A DNA stretch of 64,000 nt from Oscillospiraceae bacterium (GCA_017516065.1 JAFWDQ010000003.1:62001-126000), one strand, 5' to 3'; numbered from the stretch's first letter, positions 17,863 to 27,040 are shown. Translations and numbers: made by a program. The notes: generated from the letters alone by a model not told the origin.

Positions 17863-19320
17863 TTGGAAATCACGAAGATGAAGATGTGGATTAATGGCGA
17901 ATGGTGCGACGCTGAGTCCGGCGAAACCCTGTTCACCATCAACCCCACCACCAACGAGAAGCTGGGCGAAGTCCCCTCCGCTGATCAGGCTGACGTCGAC
18001 AAGGCTGTCGCCGCTGCCCGCGCCGCTTTCCCCGCTTGGTCCGCCAGAACCCAGATGGACCGCTCCAACGTTCTGATGAAGATCGCTGGCGCCCTGGCTG
18101 CCAAGGCTCAGGAAATGGCTGAGTGGGATGCTCTGGAGCATGGTCTTCCCGCCAAGCTGGCTTTCGGCCCCTCCATGGCTTCCGCTGGCAACTTTGCCAC
18201 CGCTGCTATGCTGGCCCGCGGCATCAACGGCGAACTGGTGAAGGTCTCCAACCCCAACGCCATGTTCATTATGGACCGCGTTCCCACCGGCGTTTTCGCC
18301 CTGATCAACCCCTGGAACATGCCTCTGTTCCTGATGGCCAACAAGGTTGCTCTTTGTATCGCCACCGGTAACACCTGCGTTCTGAAGCCGCCTTCCTGCA
18401 ACAGCATCATCGGCCTGAAGTTCGCTGAGGTCATGGCTTCCGTGCCCGAGCTGCCGAAGGGCGTTGTCAACGTCATCACCGGTAAGGGCGGCAAGATGGG
18501 CAAGCTGCTGTCCGCTCATCCCGACATCGACGGCATCAGCTTCACCGGCGCTACCGACACCGGCTCCACCATCATCGCCGACGCTGCTCCCACCTGCAAG
18601 AAGTGCATCATGGAGCTGGGCGGCAAGAACCCCGTCATCATTCGTCCCGACGCCAATCTGGACGCTGCTGCCGAAGTTCTGACCCATCATCAGTTCTTCA
18701 ACTGTGGCCAGGCCTGCGGCTCCCCCGGCAGATATTACATCCATGAGAGCATCATGGACGACTTCCTGAAGGTCTTCCTGGAGAAGGCTGCCAAGTACGT
18801 CCCCGGTGATCCCATGAAGGACGGCACCGTTATGGGTCCCCTGGTCACCACCTCTCACCTGAACAGCGTTCTGCATTACATCCAGACCGGTATCGACGAG
18901 GGTGCTACCCTGGTCACCGGCGGCAAGAAGATCGAAGAGGGCGAGCTGGCGAAGGGCAACTTCCTGCCTCCCACGGTGTTCACCAACGTCACTCCCGACA
19001 TGACCATCTACAAGGAAGAGATCTTCGGGCCCGTGGCTGTTATGACCACCTACACCGATGAGGAAGAGGCTGTCAAGCTGGCCAACGACAACACCTATGG
19101 CCTGACCGCTTCCATCTGGACCGGCAACATCGCCCGCGCCCTGAAGCTGGGCCGCGGCCTGACCGTCGGTACCTTCTCCATCAACCAGCACAACTGCCTC
19201 GGCCCCGAGGTTTCCTGGGGCGGCGTCCGTCAGTCCGGCGTCGGCGGCAGAGAGGGCGGCACCTGCGGCCTGCTGGCGTTCCTGGAAGAGAAGGTCATCA
19301 CCATCTCCCTGGACGAGTAA
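17863..19320 (+). CDS. NAD(P)-dependent aldehyde dehydrogenase
   Basis: Aldehyde dehydrogenase superfamily, 485 residues, full length. It shows the Rossmann segment INPWNMPLFL, FTGATDTGS, the general-base Glu in MELGGKNP (E251) and the catalytic Cys in CGQACGSPGR (C285), plus the EEIFGPV motif. It oxidises an aldehyde to an acid; the particular substrate is not clear. The start is TTG 17863 with AGAGGTGA six bases upstream, not the ATG at 17878. Many GCT, GGT and other T-ending codons set it apart from its neighbours, which suggests high expression or another origin. Confidence 0.93.
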   Translation: MEITKMKMWINGEWCDAESGETLFTINPTTNEKLGEVPSADQADVDKAVAAARAAFPAWSARTQMDRSNVLMKIAGALAAKAQEMAEWDALEHGLPAKLAFGPSMASAGNFATAAMLARGINGELVKVSNPNAMFIMDRVPTGVFALINPWNMPLFLMANKVALCIATGNTCVLKPPSCNSIIGLKFAEVMASVPELPKGVVNVITGKGGKMGKLLSAHPDIDGISFTGATDTGSTIIADAAPTCKKCIMELGGKNPVIIRPDANLDAAAEVLTHHQFFNCGQACGSPGRYYIHESIMDDFLKVFLEKAAKYVPGDPMKDGTVMGPLVTTSHLNSVLHYIQTGIDEGATLVTGGKKIEEGELAKGNFLPPTVFTNVTPDMTIYKEEIFGPVAVMTTYTDEEEAVKLANDNTYGLTASIWTGNIARALKLGRGLTVGTFSINQHNCLGPEVSWGGVRQSGVGGREGGTCGLLAFLEEKVITISLDE

Positions 19321-19375
19321 TTTATCCGTTAGTTTCAGATCTCTCGCTTAAATTAAATCAAAATAATATTTGCCC

Positions 19376-19406
19376 CAACACAGCGGGATTCGTTCCCGCT
19401 GTGTTG
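19376..19406 (+). other. Intercistronic hairpin between ALDH and ADH genes
   Basis: CAACACAGCGGGA, loop TTCGT, and its complement form a stem of about 13 pairs with no following U-tract, 56 bases after the ALDH stop. It fits an RNA processing or 3'-end protection site more than a terminator. Confidence 0.65.
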
Positions 19407-19438
19407 AGGGCCTAAATAATGAAAGGAAGGTTTGTACT

Positions 19439-20554
19439 ATGAGTCTGCCCACTAAAATGATGGCTGCAATGCTGGATAAGTACAATGAGCCCCTGAATTA
19501 TCGTGAGATCGATATCCCCGAGATGGGTCCCAAGGACATGCTGACCAAGGTCGTCATGGCTTCCGTCTGCGGCACCGACGTGCATCTGGCGCATGATGAG
19601 CTGCCCTTCACCCCGCCCCTGCCCCTGCTGATGGGTCATGAGACCATCGGTGAGATCATGAATCTGCCCGAGGGTGTCACCACCGATACCGCTGGCAATC
19701 CTGTCAAGGTCGGCGACCGCATCATGTGGGCCCACCACTTCGACAACAAGTGCTACAATTGTAAGGTTCTGCATGAGCCCCAGGGCTGCATGCACTCCAT
19801 CGGCTACGGCTTCCATCACCTGGGCGGTTTCGCCGAGTATGAGGTCGTGTTCGACGGCACCGATTTCGTCCGTGTTCCCGACTGCGTGACCAACGAAGAA
19901 GCTGTCGGCTGCTGCTGCGCCGGCCGTACCGTCGTTTCCGCTTTCGAGAAGCTGCAGAATGCCGGCGGCATCCGCACTGGTGACTGCGTTGTCGTCACCG
20001 GCGTGGGCCCTGTTGGCCTGTACTGCATCGTCATGGCTGCCAACTCCGGTGCTTCCAGAGTTATCGCCACCGACGTCTCTCCCGAGCGTCTTGAGTTCGC
20101 CAAGAAGTGGGGCGCCACCGACGTGGTCAACCTGAAGGATCATCCCGACGAGGCTGAGCTGATCAAGTACATCCAGGGTCTGTGCACCAATGGCCGCGGC
20201 CCCGACGTCATGATCGAGTGCTCCGGCATCCCCGCCGTGTTCGCTCAGAACCTGAAGATCCTGGCCAACTACAGTAAGTTCCTCATCATCGGCCAGACCT
20301 CCACCCGCAGCTGCGAGATCGTGCCGAACATGATCCAGGACAAGAACATGGTCATCGTTGGCTCCAAGTCCGGTGATATCCGTCACTACATCAAGTGCCT
20401 GAAGTTCGTTGAGGCCAAGCGCGAGAAGTATCCGTTCGGCTCCATCATCTCTCACGTCTACAAGATGAGCGACATCAACACCGCTATCGCCAACATGCGT
20501 GCTGCTAAGGACCTGAAGGCCGGCGTCGTGCCCGATGCTTGGTTCAAGGGCTAA
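19439..20554 (+). CDS. Zinc-type alcohol dehydrogenase
   Basis: Medium-chain dehydrogenase/reductase, 371 residues. The catalytic zinc site is shown by CGTDVHL and GHETIG; the nucleotide fold shows GVGPVGLYC. The structural-zinc lobe is altered: CYNC and a later GC are present but not the full four-Cys spacing. It should interconvert an alcohol and an aldehyde or ketone. The start is ATG 19439 after AAAGGAAGG. It is the last gene of the operon, with T-ending codon use like the ALDH gene, and a strong terminator follows. Confidence 0.92.
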   Translation: MSLPTKMMAAMLDKYNEPLNYREIDIPEMGPKDMLTKVVMASVCGTDVHLAHDELPFTPPLPLLMGHETIGEIMNLPEGVTTDTAGNPVKVGDRIMWAHHFDNKCYNCKVLHEPQGCMHSIGYGFHHLGGFAEYEVVFDGTDFVRVPDCVTNEEAVGCCCAGRTVVSAFEKLQNAGGIRTGDCVVVTGVGPVGLYCIVMAANSGASRVIATDVSPERLEFAKKWGATDVVNLKDHPDEAELIKYIQGLCTNGRGPDVMIECSGIPAVFAQNLKILANYSKFLIIGQTSTRSCEIVPNMIQDKNMVIVGSKSGDIRHYIKCLKFVEAKREKYPFGSIISHVYKMSDINTAIANMRAAKDLKAGVVPDAWFKG

Positions 20555-20593
20555 TCACAGCATAACAGTCTGAATTGAAATAAGTTTATTTCA

Positions 20594-20626
20594 CCCCCGC
20601 CGTGGCAACACGGCGGGGGCTTTTTT
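20594..20626 (+). terminator. Intrinsic terminator of the ADH operon
   Basis: CCCCCGCCGTG, loop GCAA, CACGGCGGGGG then CTTTTTT. Confidence 0.93.
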
Positions 20627-20652
20627 GCGACCTTGCCGGACTGTTTGCGGTA

Positions 20653-20692
20653 CAACAAAAACAGCACCTGCCCGTGATGGCAGGTGCTGTTA
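20653..20692 (-). terminator. Intrinsic terminator after the LCP gene
   Basis: Minus-strand AACAGCACCTGCC stem (13 pairs), six-base loop, then GTTTTTGT, 33 bases after the LCP stop. Confidence 0.88.
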
Positions 20693-20724
20693 GTATTGTC
20701 AGGCAAAAGGTTTCCTTCGCTGCC

Positions 20725-21666
20725 TCAGTCGTAGGGTGAGAGGATGGCGCTGCGGACCGTCTGCGGGGCGGCAGCCACATAATAAGATACGCCGCGGATG
20801 GTCCTGGCCTCGCCGGGCACGGTGTTCTCCTCCAGGTCATTGTGACACAGGAGCACACCCTCCGCGATCCAGAAAAACTCACGGGGCGTGAGATCGGTCA
20901 CCGTCTCCTCCTTCAAAATCGACAGCAGGCCCGGCCACCGGATCAGCCTGAAGGGCTTGAGCCACTGCTTCAGAGCCGCCTCCAGGAAATCCCGCTGGAC
21001 GTTGACCCGCTCCAGATCTGCCATTGCATAGCCGCTGCGGAACCGCATCACCTGGATGGCCTTCTCCCCGTCCAGCTCCTGATACCCGCTGTACAGGTCG
21101 ATATACAGGTCCTGGGTGGGATCCACATAGTACATGTCCATGGGAACCAGAAACCACACGCCGCCCATGTGGTCCACGATCCGTTCAAAGGTGGAGAAAT
21201 CCAGCATGACGTAGCCATCAGGCCGGTAGCCCAGTATGATGGCCGCCTGATCCATCAGTTCCTCCATGCCGGCGGCACCGCCGCCGCCGTAAACGCAGGC
21301 GGAGTTGATCTTGGCCACCGAATAGCCCGCATCCACATAGGTGTCCCGTGGTATGCTGGTCAGACTCATTCTGTGCTCCAGCAGATCGATGGTCAGCAGC
21401 AGGATCGTGTCTGTCCGGGCGCCGCCGGCGTCGGTACCGGCCAGCAGGATGGATGAGGTCCCCAGATGCCTGGGGCCCAAACCCTCCGTCTCCTGCACGG
21501 GCTGCCGGGGGATGGCCACAAAGGCGATGCCCAGCACCAGAACAATGATGCACAGAACGATCACCAGCCGGCGGACAGGGTGTCTGCGGGAGTAATAGCG
21601 GTCGTAGTCCTCATAGGGATCTTCGACCTCGTACTCGTCGTAGTACTCGTACCGTCTGCGTCTCAT
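20725..21666 (-). CDS. LytR-CpsA-Psr family protein
   Basis: LCP proteins attach teichoic acids or other glycans to peptidoglycan outside the cell. The 313 residues start with a charged Arg/Tyr/Glu/Asp-rich cytoplasmic tail (1-33), one transmembrane helix (about 34-52), then the LCP domain with GTDAGGARTDTILLL, the SIPRDTY motif, KINSACVYGG and a later VMRFRSGYAMADLERVNVQ (in part). It lies 38 bases downstream of the carbohydrate-binding lipoprotein gene and is probably co-transcribed with it. Confidence 0.93.
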   Translation of the reverse strand: MRRRRYEYYDEYEVEDPYEDYDRYYSRRHPVRRLVIVLCIIVLVLGIAFVAIPRQPVQETEGLGPRHLGTSSILLAGTDAGGARTDTILLLTIDLLEHRMSLTSIPRDTYVDAGYSVAKINSACVYGGGGAAGMEELMDQAAIILGYRPDGYVMLDFSTFERIVDHMGGVWFLVPMDMYYVDPTQDLYIDLYSGYQELDGEKAIQVMRFRSGYAMADLERVNVQRDFLEAALKQWLKPFRLIRWPGLLSILKEETVTDLTPREFFWIAEGVLLCHNDLEENTVPGEARTIRGVSYYVAAAPQTVRSAILSPYD

Positions 21667-21704
21667 ATGGCTGTCCCTCCCCTCTCCGGCCGCGTCATGT
21701 CATG

Positions 21705-23066
21705 TCACGCCGCTTCTTCCGGCATCTCCTGCTCCGCGTTCTCCGGCGTCCCATCTTCCTCTTCCGCTCCGTTCTCCGGGCTCTCATCTTCAGGCCGGAT
21801 CAGCGTGACCGTGTCGTTCTGGCCGTCAGCGGAGAGCTGATACGTCTCACCGGGCTGTAAGAGGGGGGCGCTCACCACCACCCGGCTGCAAGGCTGGGCG
21901 ATGGCATCGGTCAACAGCACGTTCCCCTGCTCGTCACAGAGGCTGAGGGTACTGCCGGCTCGGACCGGCGCGCGGAACACATGGGTCAGGATCATCTGGT
22001 CGGACCGGTCCTCACAGAAGGTCTCTCCCGCGCCGCCGGTGGCCACCAGGGTGCCGCCGTTCACCACGCAGATGCCCTCGCCGCTCCAATTTCGATCAAT
22101 GACTCTGGCATGATTGGGAACGGAGATGAACAGCTCGCCGCCCTCGATGCAGAGGTCTCCCGCAGTGCACAGGCCGTTGCCGCCGCTGATAAGCTGAATA
22201 ATACCGCCGGAGATCCGCAGCTGCGCCGTCTCTCCGGCATCCGTGCCGCCGTCTGCGGAGATGCCGTCGTCCCGGGCACTGACCTGAAGGACGCCGCCGT
22301 CAATGGTCACAGCGGCACCGCAGAGACCCTTGGCACAGTCATCGATGCGCACCACGCCGTCCTGAACGGTCAGGGCAGTACCGGCACGGATGGCGTCGTC
22401 AACAGCGGTCAGGATGAAGCTGCCGCCGGAAATGGCCATACTGCCGTCGCTGCGGAGGCCGTCGCCCTCCGCCGTGAGGAACAGCGCGCCGCCCAGGAAG
22501 ATCATATTCGCGTCGCTCCACAGTCCGTGCTCCGCTGCATGGACCGTGAGCGCGCCGGATGCCAGCGTCAGGTCGCCGCCGGTACGAATGCCGCTGCCCC
22601 CATAGGAACTGACGGTCAGGGCGCCGTCGCCGCCCAAGGACAGTGCTGCGTCCGCGTCCACGGCGGCGCTGCGGCCGCCCTCCTTCGGCACGTCATTGAC
22701 GTTGCCGCTGGTGATTGTGTTATTTGACTCATCGGCCAGGATAATGGTCACATCTCCTGACTCGCGGGCCAGCAGGACCGCTCCGGAGGCATTGCTGATG
22801 CTGGCGTCCTGCAGGACCAGCTCCGTGGGCTCGTCCCCGGTCTCGATCCGGATCTGCCCCTGATCCAGCGTGCCGGTGAAGATGTACCGACCACCGCTGC
22901 GCAGCGTGATAACGCCCCGGTCCGCCTCCGCACCGGCGCCTTCCACTTCGACATCGCTGCCGGTCATACGAATGACCGTGCCCGTGCCGAAGCCGTCGCT
23001 GCTGCCGCAGCCGGCGGACAGCAGCAGCATGCCCGTCAGCACCAGAATGAGAATGTGTGATCTCAT
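21705..23066 (-). CDS. Carbohydrate-binding lipoprotein, repeated beta-helix type
   Basis: A 453-residue secreted lipoprotein (signal ending LLSAGC at about residue 20). The body is built of repeated segments such as GGDGALTVSSYGGSGIRTGG, GLRSDGSMAISGG and GISADGG, typical of the carbohydrate-binding domain family related to Cthe_2159 (beta-helix, acidic-sugar binder). The C-terminus is Glu/Pro-rich and low complexity. The likely role is cell-surface glycan binding; the ligand is not known. It precedes the LCP gene. Confidence 0.82.
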   Translation of the reverse strand: MRSHILILVLTGMLLLSAGCGSSDGFGTGTVIRMTGSDVEVEGAGAEADRGVITLRSGGRYIFTGTLDQGQIRIETGDEPTELVLQDASISNASGAVLLARESGDVTIILADESNNTITSGNVNDVPKEGGRSAAVDADAALSLGGDGALTVSSYGGSGIRTGGDLTLASGALTVHAAEHGLWSDANMIFLGGALFLTAEGDGLRSDGSMAISGGSFILTAVDDAIRAGTALTVQDGVVRIDDCAKGLCGAAVTIDGGVLQVSARDDGISADGGTDAGETAQLRISGGIIQLISGGNGLCTAGDLCIEGGELFISVPNHARVIDRNWSGEGICVVNGGTLVATGGAGETFCEDRSDQMILTHVFRAPVRAGSTLSLCDEQGNVLLTDAIAQPCSRVVVSAPLLQPGETYQLSADGQNDTVTLIRPEDESPENGAEEEDGTPENAEQEMPEEAA

Positions 23067-23186
23067 ATCAGTCCCTCCACCCTATCGTGGATACATAAAC
23101 GATTCCATTCTTTACTATAGCATCTTTTTCGCAGAAGGGATGGAATAGTTGTAACGAATTTATGTCGAAATTGTGAACGCAGACGT

Positions 23187-23226
23187 CAAAAAAAAGCCGC
23201 CTCTCTTTTCAGAGAGGCGGCTTTCT
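23187..23226 (-). terminator. Intrinsic terminator after the SLH gene
   Basis: Minus-strand AAAGCCGCCTCTC stem followed by TTTTTTTT, directly after the stop at 23235. Confidence 0.92.
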
Positions 23227-23234
23227 CTCATCGA

Positions 23235-25067
23235 TCATTCCACAATAATCGTCGTTGCACGGAACGTGCTGCCGTCGATATAGGTGCCGTAGGCCACGAT
23301 GGTGTCGTCAGCCTCCAGGGCTGCGAGCTTTACCGTCCTGCCGTCATAGGCGCCAATGATAGCCGTGGAATTGTTCACCGTCACATAGATCAGCTTTCCG
23401 GACTGGAGAAGCGTGATCTTGTTGCGGTTGGCTTCCACCATCAGGATCGAGCCGGTGATCTTGCTGTCAGTGATGATGGTGCCGGAGCTGTCCCGGTTCA
23501 CGTCCATGATGACGGTGCCGTAGAGCTTCAGGGTAACGGTGTCGTTGATGCCGATGTCGGACAGCCGGAGCGGTGCGTCACCCTTGTGGACGTTGACGCT
23601 CTTGTCAAGAGTCAGGGTCCGGACGGTGCCGTCAGAGGCCTGGACGGTCCAGACGGTGCCGTCAGCAGTGGTGACCATGGAGGTCAGCACGCCGGTAAAC
23701 GACTCCTCCGGGGCCTCGGTGGAAATGCTGGTGACAACGCCGCCCTTGGTCTGTACCTTGACCTCGTCGCCGACGTTCAGCCGGTCGATGCCAACCTCCG
23801 CGTTGTTCCAGAGAATGGTGGGCAGCTTCGCGATGTTCAGGGGGAAGTTCCAGACTGTGCCGTTCTTGTCGGTGACGCGGAAGTCCACCATGGAGCCGTA
23901 GGTCAGCGTGGAGATGACGCCGGTGCACTCATGGATCCCGGAGTCGGCGATGACCTTCTGTGCCACCCCGTTTTTCATCTCAACGGTAGCGAAGGAGTGG
24001 ACCAGTACCTCGGTGAGCTTCACCGATTTGCCGTCCTGAAGGAATACGGTGTCCAGATCCGTGGTGCAGCGGGTATCCTCGCCTGTTTCGGGGTCCGTGA
24101 CACTGACATAGGTGTCTCCGTAGGCGGAGTAACGGTTGTGCAGCTCGCCCTGGACCCAGGTGGTCCCGTCACCGTAGGTGACATCCACGGCGATCATGGC
24201 GCCGTTCTGCTCCGTGATGCGGATGAAGCCGCCCTTGTACTGCGTGCTCAGGGCTCTGGCTTCGCCGTTCACCGTCACCTGCGCGGTGCCGGGGATGTCA
24301 TACGTACACGTCATGCCGTCGGTGCGGCAGACGCTGATGACGCCGCTGCTCTCAACACCCCGGAAGGTGCCCTCGGTGCGCGTGATATTGTCATAGTCTG
24401 CGATCTTCAGATTGAGGCCGGACGTTTCCACATAGGTCAAAACACGGGAGAGGATCGTGGAGGACACGGCTCTGGTCACGTTGCCGGCAGGACCGAAGCA
24501 GTTGCGGTCGTCGCCCTTGATGATGCCAAGGCTCACCAGCAGAGCCACGGAGCCCCAGTCGGGTTCGCTGATATCTTCGGCGTCGTCAAAGGTCAGGGCC
24601 TCCCCTGCCATCTGCGCAGCCCGATCGGTGAGCTGGATCGCACGGACAGTGAAGACACACAGCTGTTCCTTTTCCAGCGGCTTCGACAGAGTAAGCTGCT
24701 GCAGTTCCTCTTCCGTCACGATCCCGGCAGCCAGGCAGATGGCCAGCTCGCCGTAGGCCCAGGACAGATCGGAGGCGATATTCGCCGTCAGGAACGGCTC
24801 ATAATCCGACCGGATCCAGGCCCGGGTCTCCTCGTCCAGATCATACAGGCGGGAGAGCAGGACCAGCGTCTCGCAGGCAGTGATGTCGTTGTCCGGCCGC
24901 ATGGTGCCGTCCTCATAGCCCTTCAGGTATCCCCGGTCGGACAGATCCATCATGTAGGTCTCGGCCCAGTGCCCTTCCAGGTCTGAATATGCAGCAGCCA
25001 TAGCCGGCAGAGCCAGACTCAGGGCAAGCGCCAGAACAAGCAGAAGGGAAAGCAGTCTTTTCTTCAT
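23235..25067 (-). CDS. S-layer-homology domain surface protein
   Basis: A secreted 610-residue protein. The signal peptide (1-25) ends in PAMAAA. SLH-type repeats occupy about residues 26-205 (YSDLEGHWAETYMMDLSDRG, GYEDGTMRPDNDITACE, NCFGPAGNVTRAV). The rest (about 215-610) is a series of beta-rich segments with alternating Val/Thr, such as DGTVRTLTLDK and TVTLKLYG, which I do not assign to a named family. It is probably anchored to the cell wall through the SLH repeats. A promoter and a terminator bracket it, so it is monocistronic. Confidence 0.88.
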   Translation of the reverse strand: MKKRLLSLLLVLALALSLALPAMAAAYSDLEGHWAETYMMDLSDRGYLKGYEDGTMRPDNDITACETLVLLSRLYDLDEETRAWIRSDYEPFLTANIASDLSWAYGELAICLAAGIVTEEELQQLTLSKPLEKEQLCVFTVRAIQLTDRAAQMAGEALTFDDAEDISEPDWGSVALLVSLGIIKGDDRNCFGPAGNVTRAVSSTILSRVLTYVETSGLNLKIADYDNITRTEGTFRGVESSGVISVCRTDGMTCTYDIPGTAQVTVNGEARALSTQYKGGFIRITEQNGAMIAVDVTYGDGTTWVQGELHNRYSAYGDTYVSVTDPETGEDTRCTTDLDTVFLQDGKSVKLTEVLVHSFATVEMKNGVAQKVIADSGIHECTGVISTLTYGSMVDFRVTDKNGTVWNFPLNIAKLPTILWNNAEVGIDRLNVGDEVKVQTKGGVVTSISTEAPEESFTGVLTSMVTTADGTVWTVQASDGTVRTLTLDKSVNVHKGDAPLRLSDIGINDTVTLKLYGTVIMDVNRDSSGTIITDSKITGSILMVEANRNKITLLQSGKLIYVTVNNSTAIIGAYDGRTVKLAALEADDTIVAYGTYIDGSTFRATTIIVE

Positions 25068-25109
25068 GCCGCGTCGCTCCTTTCAAAGATCAGCTTGTCA
25101 TCTCTTTCT

Positions 25110-25137
25110 ATTTTACCACGATTTTTCTTGAAGACAA
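25110..25137 (-). promoter_or_regulatory. Promoter of the SLH protein gene
   Basis: Minus-strand TTGTCT (25137-25132), 16-base spacer, TAAAAT (25115-25110). Confidence 0.6.
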
Positions 25138-25153
25138 TAGAATCTTTTCGTTT

Positions 25154-27040
25154 TTAGAAGGTAACCAGACGGCGGTCGGAATGAATGGTGTAGACCGTAT
25201 CGGCAAAGGGCTTGCACACGCCGTTCCAGGGGTCGGCGACCCAGAAATCGCTCATATCGTCGCCGGCGCCGGTGTAACGGTAGAACAGCACCCAGTGCTG
25301 CCCCGTGGGCGAGAAGGTGTGGAGGATACAGGGCGCGCCCCGATCCAGCTCCTTCTTGATCCGGCTGATCAGCGCCTCGTCAGAATCGAAGCCGTTGCCC
25401 TGGCCGCCCAGGAGGAACCACTTGGCGTTGGTGCCGCCCACGTCTACGGGGTGCAGGACCACGCCGGTCTTCCAGTAGTTGATGTAGCAGAGCGTCACGG
25501 CGGCACACATGGAGGTCTTGGTGCTGTCCCCCTTCTGCACGCCCACAGCGTTGATGATCTTTGCCATCTGCGTGTCGGTAAATGCGCCGGCAGTGGTGGG
25601 CAGATCGCTCTTGGCGATGGAGGCCACAGCGGCAGGTGCGGTGGTCGTCGTCGACGCAGGCGTCGTGGTAGTGGTAGTCGCAGTCGTCGTCGACGCAGGC
25701 GTCGTGGTGGTCGTGGTCGTCGTCGTGGTCGTCGGCGTGGCCGTGGTGGCGCTGGTCTTGCTGACGGAAACGCTGGCGTTGCTCAGAGGCAGGATCCAGA
25801 GCTGATGGGGATCTCCCTCCGTATAGGTCCGCAGGAGCACGTTGCCGCTCTTCTCCGTGAGGACCAGACTGTCGTCATAGGCGCTGTGGATCACGTAGCC
25901 GCCGCTGGTCAGCCGCAGATACCAGCCCTGGCTGGAGGATCCGCTGTTGCTCCAGAGGGTGACGTTGGAACCGCTCTTGGGCGCGGTGCCGTACTGATTC
26001 AGGGACATGGTGTTGTAGCCCTGGACACGGAAGCAGTACCAGTCCTTCCCCGAGGCCTGGACCAGACTGAAGGGGATGACGTCCTCGCTGGAGGGGCTGC
26101 ACAGGTAGATGTTCCCCCCGCTGACCAGAGACGCGGCACCCAGCACTGTGCCGGAGGAGGCGCTCTGAATCAGATAGGTCCCTTCATTCGCCTTGTCGTA
26201 AATATAGACGGTGGGCACATAGGCCGGATCGGCAGAGGCGGCGGTCGCCGCTGTCGTCGTCGTCGCAGGCGTCGGCTCCGGCGCGGGCTCCGGCGTAGGC
26301 TCCGGCGTAGGCTCCGGGACAGGTGTCGGCTCCGGCGCGGGCGTCGGCTCCGACGCAGAGGCGGGCTTGGGTGAAGGAGCAGGCGCAGGCGTCGGCTCCG
26401 GCGCAGTCAGCGTCACGCTGCTGCGGAAGGCAGGCTCAAACAGCCGGACCAGAACGGCGGCCGCCTCGGCCCGGGTAACGCCGCTCTCCGGATGGAACGC
26501 GTGGCTCTCGCCGCTGCCGGTGAGGATGCCCGCCCGGTAGAAGGCGTAGATCTCCGGACCGTAGGCGTCCGAAACCTTCACGTCGGGGATCATATTGTCA
26601 TCCACGTCGTTGATCACCGAATACTCGGAGACCGGCAGGGCCCTGTAGAGCATGGCGACAAAGTCGCGGCGGGTGGCGGTCTGTTCCCAGCGGCCGTTGT
26701 AATCCGCCGCTTTCAGGATGCCTTTGCTCTCCGCAAAATCAACGTAGGAGGAGTACCACACACCGACGCCGTTTTTCAGCGTGACGGAGCCGTTGTTGTA
26801 CAGCTGGTATACCCGCGCCGCCAGCGCTGCGGTGGAGGCCAGGGTCAGCGTCTCTCCGGGGAGAAACTGACTGGAAGAAACGCCCTCGATCAGGCCCTTT
26901 GCGTGGGCGCGGGTTACATAATCGGAATACCAATCCTCCGATGACACGTCTTTAAAGGGAGAGCTTGCCGCAGCCGCAACGGTGGCAAGCGATATCGTCA
27001 GCACTATGGCCAAAAGCAGTGCTGTTATCCGTCTTTTCAC
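25154..27040 (-). CDS. Secreted SLH / ricin-lectin-like / C39-like peptidase protein
   Basis: A 628-residue multidomain surface protein: signal peptide (1-25), SLH-type repeats (about 27-205), a Pro/Glu/Thr linker, a ricin-type lectin-like region with repeated QGW/QLW aromatic signatures (about 275-420), a Thr/Ala-rich linker, then a papain-like C39-type domain with Cys in TSMCAAVTLC, His in GQHWVLFY and Asp in VADPWNG. The domain layout suggests a wall-anchored protein that binds glycan and may cleave peptides. The start is GTG 27040 after GGGAAGG; an in-frame ATG at 27097 lacks a ribosome site and precedes the signal peptide with charged residues. Confidence 0.87.
   Translation of the reverse strand: MKRRITALLLAIVLTISLATVAAAASSPFKDVSSEDWYSDYVTRAHAKGLIEGVSSSQFLPGETLTLASTAALAARVYQLYNNGSVTLKNGVGVWYSSYVDFAESKGILKAADYNGRWEQTATRRDFVAMLYRALPVSEYSVINDVDDNMIPDVKVSDAYGPEIYAFYRAGILTGSGESHAFHPESGVTRAEAAAVLVRLFEPAFRSSVTLTAPEPTPAPAPSPKPASASEPTPAPEPTPVPEPTPEPTPEPAPEPTPATTTTAATAASADPAYVPTVYIYDKANEGTYLIQSASSGTVLGAASLVSGGNIYLCSPSSEDVIPFSLVQASGKDWYCFRVQGYNTMSLNQYGTAPKSGSNVTLWSNSGSSSQGWYLRLTSGGYVIHSAYDDSLVLTEKSGNVLLRTYTEGDPHQLWILPLSNASVSVSKTSATTATPTTTTTTTTTTTPASTTTATTTTTTPASTTTTAPAAVASIAKSDLPTTAGAFTDTQMAKIINAVGVQKGDSTKTSMCAAVTLCYINYWKTGVVLHPVDVGGTNAKWFLLGGQGNGFDSDEALISRIKKELDRGAPCILHTFSPTGQHWVLFYRYTGAGDDMSDFWVADPWNGVCKPFADTVYTIHSDRRLVTF
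25635..25745 (-). repeat. Thr-rich coding repeat
   Basis: Degenerate ACC/ACG/GCG triplet array inside the surface protein gene, including two near-identical units with the word GACGCAGGCGTCGTGGT on the plus strand. It encodes the linker between the lectin-like and peptidase-like domains and may vary in length. Confidence 0.75.
26265..26400 (-). repeat. Pro-Glu-Pro-Thr coding repeat
   Basis: Tandem 12-base units related to GGCTCCGGCGTA (plus strand) encoding PEPT/APEP repeats between the SLH and lectin-like parts. Confidence 0.78.

Noticed and set aside
25635..26400. Short regular repeats that could look like a CRISPR array
   Set aside because: They are in frame, vary like Thr and Pro-Glu-Thr linkers, have no unique spacers and no cas genes are near.
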